From: a candidate division KSB1 bacterium
GTDB taxonomy: Bacteria; Zhuqueibacterota; Zhuqueibacteria; Thermofontimicrobiales; Thermofontimicrobiaceae
Direction: 5' to 3'
DNA: 64,000 nt
Assembly: GCA_034506395.1 (NCBI GenBank)
Contig: JAPDPQ010000004.1
Location: 62,001-126,000 of the forward strand
The first letter of the stretch is position 1. Each line of letters starts with the position of its first letter. Positions 28,890 through 37,798 of the stretch are shown here, in pieces. A model generated the notes under the pieces. That model was given only the letters and a program-made list of their open reading frames with translations, searched no databases and had not been told where the DNA came from. A program made the position numbers and the translations under genes.

Positions 28890-29726
28890 TCAGATAATTT
28901 CAAAACTATCGCGTTTTACCCAACCAACTTTGCCATCGGGGAGCCGAATTCGCGCCCAGTTTTCGCGAGTGTCTTCGATCCGCACTTTAACCCCCTCGTG
29001 CAGAGCGAATAGCTCGGTCCCTTGCTCATCCGGGGAGCTCAGCACTTCTATTTTATCGGATAAGATAATCGCGTCGCGAACTGAATTTTGGTCATGGGTC
29101 CGAACGATTAGAATAATGGTAACCAATAAGAGCAATGCAACCAGCGGTATGAGGCCGACCGAGACAAGACGCTGGATAGCCCGCTTTCGAACCAAAATGT
29201 AGAGGATGATGAGCACCGCAACCAAAAGATACAACCCGATAACTATGAAAGTGAGGGTCTCAATGCCCCAAAGCATTTTGATCGTAGTGATCCAGCGGCT
29301 CAGGAAGAACTGTGGCGGAATTACGATTTTATCCACCACAGATAGATTCGCTATTTGTAGGTTGAACTGAATATCCTCATTTTTCGGATTGAGTCGGGCA
29401 GCCCTTTCGTAGTTCAATATGGCGCGGCCAATTTGTCGGCTCTTATAATAGGCATTGCCAAGATTGTAATATACTTGCCAACTCTCATAACCGCTGTTGA
29501 TGATCTCAAGATAGCGGGCGATCGCCTCAGTATATTGCTCCTGTTGATAGAGCCGATTGGCTTGCTCGAATAAATATTGATTGTGATCGGCTCGAACCGG
29601 CCTAATCACCAAAGCTAAGAGCAATGCAACTAATGCCCAGCATAATTTGTTTTTCCATTTCAGAACCATATTCACACCAAAGCTAAACTTCATTCTCCGT
29701 CGCACCTTTTTCAGTGAGAGGAACAT
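28890..29726 (-). CDS. batE: BatE-like TPR and SH3 protein
   Basis: 278 residues. A hydrophobic leader (about 27-45) precedes tetratricopeptide repeats (about 48-140; YLFEQANRLYQQEQYTEAI, YYNLGNAYYKSRQIGRAI). Two membrane segments lie at about 150-210. A bacterial SH3-like domain closes the protein (SDKIEVLSSPDEQGTEL, WARIRLPDGKVGWV). This TPR-plus-SH3 layout is that of BatE, the last gene of bat operons in Bacteroidetes and spirochaetes. It starts three bases after the batD stop, so it is probably translationally coupled. ATGs at 29693 and 29669 are possible later starts. The role is presumed to be as a periplasmic scaffold in the Bat complex. Confidence 0.85.
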   Translation of the reverse strand: MFLSLKKVRRRMKFSFGVNMVLKWKNKLCWALVALLLALVIRPVRADHNQYLFEQANRLYQQEQYTEAIARYLEIINSGYESWQVYYNLGNAYYKSRQIGRAILNYERAARLNPKNEDIQFNLQIANLSVVDKIVIPPQFFLSRWITTIKMLWGIETLTFIVIGLYLLVAVLIILYILVRKRAIQRLVSVGLIPLVALLLLVTIILIVRTHDQNSVRDAIILSDKIEVLSSPDEQGTELFALHEGVKVRIEDTRENWARIRLPDGKVGWVKRDSFEII

Positions 29727-29729
29727 ATC

Positions 29730-31571
29730 CTAAACAATTTTCTCCAGCTCTATGATCGCTTGTTTTGCCTGTTCAAAGAAGCGTTGCATCTCATCCAATC
29801 GCGAGTTGGCGGGCGCGAAGCGCTGGTAATCACAAATCTGCAAGCAGGTGAGATATTGTTTGATTACCGCCTCATTCACACCACGGGACCGCATTAAGTT
29901 TTCCACTTCATCGGTAATTATTCCAGCCGCGGAAATGTTAAACTTATCACCCAAAAACCCCATTAATGACCGGGAAACCTCTGCATAAAATTGCTTCTGA
30001 GTCTTTTCCGATAGCAGCTTTTTCGCATGATGAAGCCGCTTCATTGCCATTTGATTGGCTCTGATGCTTCGGGCATAGGCGACATTTTCAGCCAATTTAT
30101 CTAAATGCCTACGATAACCAGCCGCTACTACAATTAATACTACTGGCAGCAGCAAGATCAGCACGAAATAAGCGGATTGATAGAACCAATGCCCTATTCT
30201 TTTGAACTCTGGAGATGCTAATTGAATAAATCGAATGTCCTTGCCCACCAGACGAATCTCTTCTTTTGAAAGACCTGTGGCGACAGTCATAAATTCGTCG
30301 CTGCCCTTCTCGACATCAATCAGCATCTCTGGGCTCCGTAAGGTGCGATATTGCCCAGTTCCGAGGTCAAAATAGGACAACGTCACTGGCTTGATTCTTT
30401 GCTGCCCAGGATAGCGGGGGATAATCACGTATTCATAATTTTTATAACCAGTGATCCCATTCTCGGTTCGATCGATTTTTTCAGAAACTTTTGGTTCGTA
30501 TCGCTCGAAGTCAGGAGGCAATTCCAGCCGTGGGGCAGGGATCATTTTGATATTGCCCTTCCCAGAGATCTTAACATTAAGGGTAATGGCTTCATTTGTC
30601 TTCACCGCTTGCTTGTCTGCTGTAACAGTGAGATTAAAACTGCCCACCAATCCAGAAAAATCCGAAGGTTTTCCTTCTAACGGCAATGGCATGACCTCAA
30701 TTGTCACTGGTTTTGACGTCACGATCTGCCGCACCGTGCGCCCGAAGAATGGATCATCGAAGAAGCTATCAAAAATCGATCGGCGACGTGTTTGAACCCG
30801 CACATCACATTCGATCGACATTGGGCTCACAGTTTTGGTCCCAGCATCGGTTGGAAATAAAGCCATTTTCCTGATCTCTGCCACAATGTACCTTTTTCCA
30901 TCCAGGATCTCTTCATGGGTAGCTGGCTGATTGCTGCCAGGAAATTCTTCCACCCAGAATCCTGGCGTCTCGGGAAGCTTATTAATGCCAAATTGGGTTA
31001 CCGAGACGCGGGTATAAATTTTATAGGTCAAAATCACTGGTTCATTCACGTAAACCCGACGTTTATTTGCAGTGACTCTGAGGAATAGGTTGTCCTCTAT
31101 TGCTGCATCGAGCGATTGATCGGGTTGCGGCTGAGGTGTTCGCCTGGGCTGGGTTCCTGGCGTTTGACCGCTTGCAACCACTTCGATATTGATCGGCTGA
31201 GAGCGAAACTCGCGATCTCCGTATTTGATCACTGCTGCAGGGATCGTAAACTTACCGATCGCTGTGGCCATATAGGTGAATGAAAACGAACGCGAGACCG
31301 ACATCCGGCCGTTGATGATCTGAATATTTTGTGATGTTCCAGAACTGCCGAGGTAACTGGCAAAGGCGCTCAAATCTGGCAATTGGGGATCTCCAGCCGC
31401 ATTGGCCTTTTCGCCAGAGATCTCAATGGTTAGCGTGAACGGTTGATTCAAACCTATAACCGTCCGATCCACTGAGGCCGAAATCTCTATCTCAGCCCCG
31501 AGCCCGAGGGGCGCGTTCATTATCAAAAATATCCCCAGGATCAATATTGGAACGATCCGTTTGCCTTTCAT
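29730..31571 (-). CDS. batD: BatD-like membrane protein
   Basis: 613 residues. The signal peptide ends near LGAEI. Repeated Ig-like periplasmic domains follow (GLNQPFTLTIEISGEKAN, NEPVILTYKIY, TNEAITLNVKISGKGNI). A transmembrane helix lies at about 465-490, then a cytoplasmic helical domain (FYAEVSRSLMGFLGDKFNI, YQRFAP). This is the standard BatD architecture and length. GAGGT lies five bases before the ATG. BatD is thought to hold the VWA proteins BatA and BatB in an inner-membrane complex. The cytoplasmic domain resembles those of two other proteins in this cluster (34.5 and 38.9 kb). Confidence 0.9.
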   Translation of the reverse strand: MKGKRIVPILILGIFLIMNAPLGLGAEIEISASVDRTVIGLNQPFTLTIEISGEKANAAGDPQLPDLSAFASYLGSSGTSQNIQIINGRMSVSRSFSFTYMATAIGKFTIPAAVIKYGDREFRSQPINIEVVASGQTPGTQPRRTPQPQPDQSLDAAIEDNLFLRVTANKRRVYVNEPVILTYKIYTRVSVTQFGINKLPETPGFWVEEFPGSNQPATHEEILDGKRYIVAEIRKMALFPTDAGTKTVSPMSIECDVRVQTRRRSIFDSFFDDPFFGRTVRQIVTSKPVTIEVMPLPLEGKPSDFSGLVGSFNLTVTADKQAVKTNEAITLNVKISGKGNIKMIPAPRLELPPDFERYEPKVSEKIDRTENGITGYKNYEYVIIPRYPGQQRIKPVTLSYFDLGTGQYRTLRSPEMLIDVEKGSDEFMTVATGLSKEEIRLVGKDIRFIQLASPEFKRIGHWFYQSAYFVLILLLPVVLIVVAAGYRRHLDKLAENVAYARSIRANQMAMKRLHHAKKLLSEKTQKQFYAEVSRSLMGFLGDKFNISAAGIITDEVENLMRSRGVNEAVIKQYLTCLQICDYQRFAPANSRLDEMQRFFEQAKQAIIELEKIV

Positions 31572-31668
31572 TCTGTACCTCTATATCTGAATGTTTCAGA
31601 TTCTCTTGTTTCAAATAGGATTTCTCATTAATACTTTTTATAATTGCCGAGCGCAAATCGCTTCCAGC

Positions 31669-32403
31669 TTACCAATCCTTCAAGACCCGCACTGATCCTG
31701 TCCTCACTTTGCTTCGCTCTTTCTGCAAATCCTTTTCATCTTTGTTCAACGCATCTAAAATGCGTTCCGCCTCCTCTTTGCTCATTTGCTGCTGATCGCG
31801 CTGCTCTCCTGATGGCTGTTGTTGCTGATCTTGCTGTTGTTCGGCTTGTTCCTGTTGCTCTTTCTGCTGCTCTTGTTCCTGTTGCTGATCCTGTTGTTGA
31901 TCTTGTCCCGATTGCTGGTGCTGTTCCTGCTGTTGCTGCACACCGCTTTGCGGTTGCTTTTGTGCCTGATTTTTGAGCTGCGTCCGGACAAATTCCAGAT
32001 TGTACTTCGCATCCTCGTCGTCGGGATTCAATCGCAGCGCCTGTGTATAAGCTAATATGCTTTCTGGCAATTTTCCAGCCCGATAGAGGGCATTGCCCAT
32101 GTTATAATACGCCTTGGATTGTTTCAGCACATCATTCGATGACAGACTTTTCTCATAAGATTTTAATGCCTCTTCATAATTTCTCTTTTTATAGAGCGTG
32201 TTTCCAATATTGAAATGGATGATTGGATTTTCAGGATTGCTCACCAATGCATCCCGATACTTATTGTTGGCTTCATCATATTTTTGCTCGCTATAAAGCC
32301 GATTGCCCTCCAGCACCTGCCTTCGGCCTGGCTGGGCCATGATCGTCGGTGCAGTGAACACCAGGAACAAAAGCCCCATCCAAATTCGATTAAAAGCGAC
32401 CAC
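31669..32403 (-). CDS. batC: BatC-like TPR protein with Gln-rich tail
   Basis: 244 residues from GTG 32401-32403, preceded by GGAGG; the start lies inside the last 14 bases of batB. A signal peptide (ends TIMAQ) precedes tetratricopeptide repeats at about 28-150 (EGNRLYSEQKYDEANNKYRDAL, with YYNMGNALYRAGKLPESI). Then comes a low-complexity stretch of about 60 residues that is mostly Gln and Glu (about 155-215), and a charged end. BatC is the TPR member of Bat operons. The Gln-rich region is unusually long. It may be a flexible linker in the periplasm. The repeat-rich DNA also makes long antisense frames that are not genes. Confidence 0.85.
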   Translation of the reverse strand: MVAFNRIWMGLLFLVFTAPTIMAQPGRRQVLEGNRLYSEQKYDEANNKYRDALVSNPENPIIHFNIGNTLYKKRNYEEALKSYEKSLSSNDVLKQSKAYYNMGNALYRAGKLPESILAYTQALRLNPDDEDAKYNLEFVRTQLKNQAQKQPQSGVQQQQEQHQQSGQDQQQDQQQEQEQQKEQQEQAEQQQDQQQQPSGEQRDQQQMSKEEAERILDALNKDEKDLQKERSKVRTGSVRVLKDW

Positions 32404-33418
32404 GCCATTCCTCCTTCACCTTGCGTCGCTCTGAGATGAATACCTCCGCAATCAGCAAGATGATGCTAAAAATCAAGACATATTGAAATCGATCTTCATA
32501 TTGGGAGAACTTCAGCGATGCTAATTCTTTCTTTTCCATTTTGGAAATCTCTTCATAGATTTTCTTCAACTCGCTTTCCCCTCCACTCGCCCGATAGTAT
32601 TTTCCGCCAGTTTGCAAGGCGATCTTTTCAAGCGTCACTTCATCCAGTTTGCTGGTCACGACTTGATTATCACGATCTTTTTTATAACCAATATTGCGAC
32701 CGAATTGATCATAGATTGGGATGGGCACGCCCTGAACAGATCCGATGCCGACAGTGTAAATAACGACGCCCTCTTTTTCGGCAATCTCAGCCGCCTTCAA
32801 CGGTTCTCCCTCATGATCTTCGCCATCAGTGATGAGGATCAGCACTTTATGTTTCCGTTCGCGTTCATCGAAGGTCTGCACCGCTTTTAAAATCGCTGCC
32901 CCAATAGCAGTTCCTGGCGTGGGCAGCAGATCACTGTCCATGATATCCAGAAACATCTTCGCCGCCCCATAGTCCAACGTCAAAGGACATTGAACAAAAG
33001 CATCGCCAGCAAAGGCAATGAGGCCAATCCGGTCGCCCTGCAACAAATCAATAATGTTGGACACCATATGCTTCGCCTTCTCAAGTCGATTCGGCTTGAT
33101 GTCTTCCGCCTTCATGGAAAGCGATACGTCAATGGCGACCAAGATGTCAACCCCCTCCCGTTTCACCTCTTCCAGTTTGGTGCCGATTTGGGGCCGAGCC
33201 ACGGCCAAAATCATAAAGACGACCGACAAAATAATTAATGCCACCTTCCCCAACTGCCGCTGTCGGCTAATCGATTGCGTCAGCTTCTTAATTAATTCCA
33301 AATTGCCAAAGCGAGCTAACGCTTGCTTTTTCCATCGGAATGCCATGACATAAAAAACGATCAACAGGGGGATCAACCAGAATAATTGTAAAAAAATTTG
33401 ATGTGCAAACCGCAACAT
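32390..33418 (-). CDS. batB: BatB-like VWA membrane protein
   Basis: 342 residues. Two N-terminal hydrophobic segments (about 5-26 and 57-74) are followed by a von Willebrand A domain with the MIDAS motif DVSLS at residues 97-101 and conserved TPGTAIG and TDGEDHEG loops. A C-terminal membrane helix follows (about 312-330; FQYVLIFSIILLIAEVFI). The layout matches BatB (and BatA). The ATG is preceded by a weak GGATG. It lies 79 bases after batA and overlaps the start of batC, which indicates coupled expression. MoxR ATPases are thought to remodel VWA partners of this type. Confidence 0.9.
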   Translation of the reverse strand: MLRFAHQIFLQLFWLIPLLIVFYVMAFRWKKQALARFGNLELIKKLTQSISRQRQLGKVALIILSVVFMILAVARPQIGTKLEEVKREGVDILVAIDVSLSMKAEDIKPNRLEKAKHMVSNIIDLLQGDRIGLIAFAGDAFVQCPLTLDYGAAKMFLDIMDSDLLPTPGTAIGAAILKAVQTFDERERKHKVLILITDGEDHEGEPLKAAEIAEKEGVVIYTVGIGSVQGVPIPIYDQFGRNIGYKKDRDNQVVTSKLDEVTLEKIALQTGGKYYRASGGESELKKIYEEISKMEKKELASLKFSQYEDRFQYVLIFSIILLIAEVFISERRKVKEEWRGRF

Positions 33419-33497
33419 AGTTATTCATCCATTGTATCTCGTCTTATCCATTTGCTGGAGTGTTAGCAAGAGACTGCCCAATGGGTATTTTCGATCA

Positions 33498-34493
33498 TCA
33501 GGGGATCTTTCGGAAACGGGTGTTGGCTAAAACAATTTCCACAACCAGAACCCCCAGTGCCAGCAGCACCAAATTGACGAACAGCTCATGATACCGCGTG
33601 AATTGTTTTACCTCGATTTTGGTTTTTTCCATCTCTCCGATCTCGCGATAGATATTCTGGAGGCTGGTCTTATCAGTAGCGCGGAAATATCGCCCACCCG
33701 TAATATTCGCGATCTTTGTGAGGACTTCTTCATCGATATCGACCTTCATAGGAACATATCGTTTTCCCAAAAACGGGTCATCGATCGGATAGAGCGCCTC
33801 TCCCTTGCCACCAGCGCCGATGGTGTAGATCCGTATATTCAGTGCCTTCGCAAGACGGGCAGCAGTGACTGGGTCCAACTCACCGCGGTTATTGCGACCA
33901 TCGGTGAGCAAAATGACCACCTTGCTTTTCGCTTTACTGGTGCGAAGACGATTGACACAATTGGCAATGGCCATTCCAATAGCCGTCCCATCCTCGATCA
34001 TCCCGATTTTGATCTCCTTCAAGAAGCTTAATAGAATCCCATAATCGAGCGTCAATGGGCATTGAGTGAAGCTTTTTCCCGAAAAAACGACCATCCCAAT
34101 TCGATCGTTGGTTCTCCCTCTGATGAATTCTTCAGCGACCTCCTTGGCCACATCGAGGCGATTCTGATGGCGCGCCAGATCTTCCGCAAGCATACTGCTA
34201 GAAACGTCCATGGCAAGGATAATATCAATCCCTTCGGTGATGATTTGCTCTTCTTTGCTGCTGGACTGTGGCCGGGCAAAGCCGACGATCAGCAAAGTGA
34301 TTACCACCAGCCGCAGCAAAAACAGCGCATGCCGATATTTTTGGGATGGTGTTTTGCCAATATTTTTGATAATCCCCACATTGGAGAAGCGCAACGTGCC
34401 GCTCGCTTTCCGGTATTTTTTCAAGTACCAGAAAATCATAATCGGGATAATCACCAATAAGGCTAAAAATTCTGGATTGGCAAATCGAAACAT
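33498..34493 (-). CDS. batA: BatA-like VWA membrane protein
   Basis: 331 residues. Membrane segments lie near 9-23 and 57-72. The VWA domain carries the MIDAS motif DVSSS at residues 96-100, with EDGTAIG and TDGRNNRG loops. A C-terminal helix (about 305-322) ends the protein. It is homologous to the adjacent batB product. The start codon lies three bases after the stop of the upstream gene, with a strong GAGGAGGTGA inside that gene end, so the two are coupled. It is placed as BatA because it precedes BatB in the usual order. It probably forms a metal-dependent adhesion-type complex in the inner membrane with BatB, BatC, BatD and BatE. Confidence 0.9.
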   Translation of the reverse strand: MFRFANPEFLALLVIIPIMIFWYLKKYRKASGTLRFSNVGIIKNIGKTPSQKYRHALFLLRLVVITLLIVGFARPQSSSKEEQIITEGIDIILAMDVSSSMLAEDLARHQNRLDVAKEVAEEFIRGRTNDRIGMVVFSGKSFTQCPLTLDYGILLSFLKEIKIGMIEDGTAIGMAIANCVNRLRTSKAKSKVVILLTDGRNNRGELDPVTAARLAKALNIRIYTIGAGGKGEALYPIDDPFLGKRYVPMKVDIDEEVLTKIANITGGRYFRATDKTSLQNIYREIGEMEKTKIEVKQFTRYHELFVNLVLLALGVLVVEIVLANTRFRKIP

Positions 34494-34496
34494 TGC

Positions 34497-35552
34497 TTAC
34501 TTCACCTCCTCAGCAATCGCATCTGCCTTATGGCTCATTTCATCAGCCTTGGCAGCTTCGGTTGATTGAGCCACCATATCACCCACCGCCACTGTTTCTT
34601 CTTCAATGACGATTTTGGTGCGATTGACAATCTCAAATGCCTGTGCGATCGCCCTTTGGTTTTCCGCTTCGGTGGGAATGTATTTGGCAAATTTCACCAG
34701 GTCGCAAGCTAGTAGAAAATCCTCTACCAATTGAACCACTTCCGATTCGATCTCCGCCTCGATCATGGCATCGATCAACTGCGTGGTAGTCATTTCAATC
34801 GCTGGAATGAAATACCGGCCTTCAATATAACGTCGAATGATCTCGGAGATCCGAATATAGAATTGTTTTATCTCTCCAGTTTGCAAGAGTGATGCTTGCA
34901 ACAGCTGCTCTAATGCTTCAAGTGCCACTTCATGAGGCGGTCGCGGTGGCTTTTCTGCGCGAGGAATTAGCCCCTTCCCCTGCCGAATCCGTTGAATCAC
35001 AATATAGCTGAGAATGCCAATAGCAAGGACAATCATCGCAGCGATGGCGTAGCGGATGTACTGCTTCCAATCCCTTTCAATGACCAGAGGCGGCTTGATG
35101 TCTCGAATATCACCAGCCTCGCTAGGTTTGAGACTCTCTACTACGATCTTGATCTGTTCTGTGGCAAGCTCCTGCCACGTGGTATCACCAGGTAGCTGAT
35201 AGCGAATTGAGACCGGTGGAATTTCATACTCCCCAATATCGAAAGTCGAGATGATGTATTCGCGACGCTGAACAATTTCGCCTCCCCGCTTCTCTGGTGT
35301 CAGATCATTATAATCGCGAATTTCGAACTGCCCCAAATTTGCTCCTAACTCTGGCAATGCTATTGTCACATCGCTATCATGGCTGATGATGATCGAATAT
35401 CGGATCAGATCTCCAATTTTTATTTTGTTTTTATCAACTCGGGCTTCAATGGTAACTCTCCCGCCAGCGATCAGTAATCCAGCGGCAAAGGCCGCGCACG
35501 ACCAAATCAACCCGAACAGCAATGACTTTCTCAAATCCATCTTAGAACCCAT
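34497..35552 (-). CDS. BatD-like/DUF4381-like membrane protein (copy 2)
   Basis: 351 residues from ATG 35550-35552, which follows AGGTGG by six bases; TTG 35585 and ATG 35573 are in-frame alternatives. A signal-like helix is followed by one Ig-like periplasmic domain (KIGDLIRYSIIISHDSD, YEIPPVSIRYQLPGD). A transmembrane helix lies at about 170-190, then a cytoplasmic helical domain (FYIRISEIIRRYIEGRYFI, ACDLVKFAKYIP). The order beta-domain, helix, helical domain is a short version of BatD. It is the gene immediately upstream of batA, with a three-base gap. A BatD-related partner of the VWA proteins is inferred. The protein ends in a charged, Ala-rich tail. Confidence 0.8.
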   Translation of the reverse strand: MGSKMDLRKSLLFGLIWSCAAFAAGLLIAGGRVTIEARVDKNKIKIGDLIRYSIIISHDSDVTIALPELGANLGQFEIRDYNDLTPEKRGGEIVQRREYIISTFDIGEYEIPPVSIRYQLPGDTTWQELATEQIKIVVESLKPSEAGDIRDIKPPLVIERDWKQYIRYAIAAMIVLAIGILSYIVIQRIRQGKGLIPRAEKPPRPPHEVALEALEQLLQASLLQTGEIKQFYIRISEIIRRYIEGRYFIPAIEMTTTQLIDAMIEAEIESEVVQLVEDFLLACDLVKFAKYIPTEAENQRAIAQAFEIVNRTKIVIEEETVAVGDMVAQSTEAAKADEMSHKADAIAEEVK

Positions 35553-35665
35553 TTCAAGCCACCTTTCAATCATCGCCCGCAACATTCAACAAGCAGCATT
35601 TCAACTTGAACGAAGGCTTCTTGTGTGTGGTTGCTTAAATTCGTGCTCCGAGCTCACATTACCCT

Positions 35666-36595
35666 TTAATTTAAAACATCATCGAAAACTTGAACTCCCT
35701 CGGCACGCATCAATCGTTCTACCATCCGCCGATATACATCTTGTTGACGTTCGATCAACAGATCTTGCGCCACCTGTTGCTGCACTTCTTCAAACGGCTT
35801 TTCTCGAATTACGTTTCCTTCTTTATCCTTCTCCACATATTTCTCTTTATTGGCGCGATAATAGAGCTCAACATCGGCAGGTTCGATTTTAATCTCTTTT
35901 CGGATTTGATCCTGCAGATATTTCTGAACCATGATGCTTTTTTTCGCCTGAAACGCGGCCTCAATGACCTCTGGTTCCTTATCCAGGCCCATGTTTTGAG
36001 CTGACCTATATAATAGTTCAGTTAGAATATATTGATTGAGAAACTCCAGCTTTTTCTCTTTGGTATTGTATTGGGCGCGGATTGACGGGGGCAACTGGTT
36101 GAGCTCAAAATCAATATCTCCCTGGGTGATCTCTCTCGATCCAATGCGCGCCACAACCGCTCCAGGCCGCTTGGTCGGAACGGCCTGAGCGTCCAGACTG
36201 GTCGTCTCTTTTAACGTCTGAGCAGCGTCTTCGCTGCGCTCCAACCGCTCCAAGCAGGCAATGATTTTCTGGTCCACTTGACGCCGCAAATCATCTCTTG
36301 GGTTGAAATATTTGACACGAATATAATATGCCAGCGCATTCTCATAATCTTTCAAGCGCTCGAAATAGATATCGCCAATGGTATAGCTGATATTGGCTTG
36401 CTCGGTCTCATCCAATTTATAATTGTTCAAATATCGCGCGTATTCAGCGGCAGATTGTTTGAACAACTGCCGATTGTAAAGCTCATTGGCATAATTTCGT
36501 GCCTGGTCCTTGCTCATATTCGGCTCTAACGAACGGGAGCAGTGGCTTAGCAAGATCAGGCTTAGCATCGTAATTAGGACCAGCCTATTTCTCAT
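35666..36595 (-). CDS. lipoprotein with TPR and SurA-like chaperone region, no PPIase domain
   Basis: 309 residues. The leader ends in LILLSHC, so Cys19 is a candidate lipidation site despite His at -1. TPR-like helices occupy about 30-130 (YANELYNRQLFKQSAAEYARYL). From about 150 the sequence reads like the N-terminal chaperone region of SurA/PrsA-type foldases (VVARIGSREITQGDIDFEL, LNQYILTELLYRSAQ, ADVELYYRANKEKY), but the parvulin PPIase domain that normally interrupts it is absent. GGAGGGA precedes the ATG. It sits between the DUF58 gene and the second BatD-like gene, as an unusual member of a bat locus. A periplasmic or outer-membrane chaperone role is inferred. Confidence 0.8.
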   Translation of the reverse strand: MRNRLVLITMLSLILLSHCSRSLEPNMSKDQARNYANELYNRQLFKQSAAEYARYLNNYKLDETEQANISYTIGDIYFERLKDYENALAYYIRVKYFNPRDDLRRQVDQKIIACLERLERSEDAAQTLKETTSLDAQAVPTKRPGAVVARIGSREITQGDIDFELNQLPPSIRAQYNTKEKKLEFLNQYILTELLYRSAQNMGLDKEPEVIEAAFQAKKSIMVQKYLQDQIRKEIKIEPADVELYYRANKEKYVEKDKEGNVIREKPFEEVQQQVAQDLLIERQQDVYRRMVERLMRAEGVQVFDDVLN

Positions 36596-36753
36596 TCTCG
36601 ATTTCCCTCCGGCTATTAATGAAGTGAACTGTTAAAATCATGCTGTCCAATTGGCAGCAATCCTTAGGTGTTTTTCATTTTTTCTTTTTCAATATCACAT
36701 GCAATGCCAAGTTGAAGCTCTACTTTGAAGCAAACAAAATAACCTCCTTCATG

Positions 36754-37632
36754 CTAATGAAATCGTTTTGCACGCGCTCGGAAAAACTTGATCAGCGGCT
36801 CAATATATGGTTGATCGGTTTGAATATCGATATGATCGACCTTGATTGATTTGAATAATTTATTCCGCTGCCAAATATCCTGAGCGGTTTGTTTAGCATA
36901 GAGGTTTCGCACGCCAGGATATGAAGTATCGACCACGACGATCTCACCAGTCTCAGCATCTTCTAATTCAATAAAGCCGACATCAGGTAGGGATAATTCG
37001 CGCGGATCAGTGATGGTAATAGCGACCATATCATGGCGACGATTAGCGATCTGCAACGCCTTTTCATACCCCGTGTTTAGAAAATCAGAAACCAAAAATA
37101 CAACGCTGCGCCGACGGGTAACGCGGTTCAAATACTCTAAGGCATTCGCGATATCAGTCTGCGTTCCTTGAGGCTTATGATATAGCAGCTCACGCAACAC
37201 ACGAAGGACATGAGATTTCCCTTTTTTAGGAGGGATGAACTTTTCGATTTTATCGGTAAAAATGATCAATCCAACTTTATCGTTATTTTTGATCGCTGAA
37301 AAAGCCAATAGCGCACAGATTTCGATCGCAATCTCCCCTTTCATGCGCTCGTGGGTGCCAAAATTGCCAGATGAACTGACATCCACCAAGAGCATAACTG
37401 TTAACTCGCGCTCTTCCTCAAAAATTTTGACAAATGGGTGCCCCATCCGCGCCGTGACATTCCAGTCAATGGTACGAATATCATCGCCGATTTGGTATTC
37501 TCGGACCTCAGAGAACTCCATACCTCGTCCCTTGAAAACCGAGTGATATTCCCCAGAGAATACATCGTTCACCATCCCGCGCGTGGTGATCTCGATCCGT
37601 TTCACCTTTTTTAAAATTTCTTTTGGAACCAT
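36754..37632 (-). CDS. DUF58 domain protein (MoxR partner)
   Basis: 292 residues from ATG 37630-37632, preceded by GAGAAG; a TTG four codons upstream is possible. DUF58 proteins carry the HSVFKGRGMEFSEVREY and DIRTIDWNVTARM blocks seen here, followed by a VWA-like fold with DVSSS and SDFLNTG motifs. The protein is soluble, with no membrane helix. In MoxR loci this gene normally follows the moxR ATPase, as here (gap of about 160 bases). It is thought to be a cytoplasmic VWA-like adaptor acting between MoxR and the membrane-bound BatA/BatB proteins. Confidence 0.9.
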   Translation of the reverse strand: MVPKEILKKVKRIEITTRGMVNDVFSGEYHSVFKGRGMEFSEVREYQIGDDIRTIDWNVTARMGHPFVKIFEEERELTVMLLVDVSSSGNFGTHERMKGEIAIEICALLAFSAIKNNDKVGLIIFTDKIEKFIPPKKGKSHVLRVLRELLYHKPQGTQTDIANALEYLNRVTRRRSVVFLVSDFLNTGYEKALQIANRRHDMVAITITDPRELSLPDVGFIELEDAETGEIVVVDTSYPGVRNLYAKQTAQDIWQRNKLFKSIKVDHIDIQTDQPYIEPLIKFFRARAKRFH

Positions 37633-37798
37633 ATTGCTTCTCAATCATTGGTCATCACTTGGATCAAAAAACCAGAATTTGGATTGCGGAGCACTTATCT
37701 CGAGCGCCTTTCAAGACCGCACCTTGATTCGCAGCGCTGCCAAGCAAAAGGAGCTCGATCGGCAGCTCTGCGAATTCAGTTTGGAGATGAATGCTCAA

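Noticed and set aside
31644..32055. Long Leu-rich open frames opposite batC
   Set aside because: They are the antisense of the Gln-rich repeat, which produces poly-Leu frames, and have no start signal.
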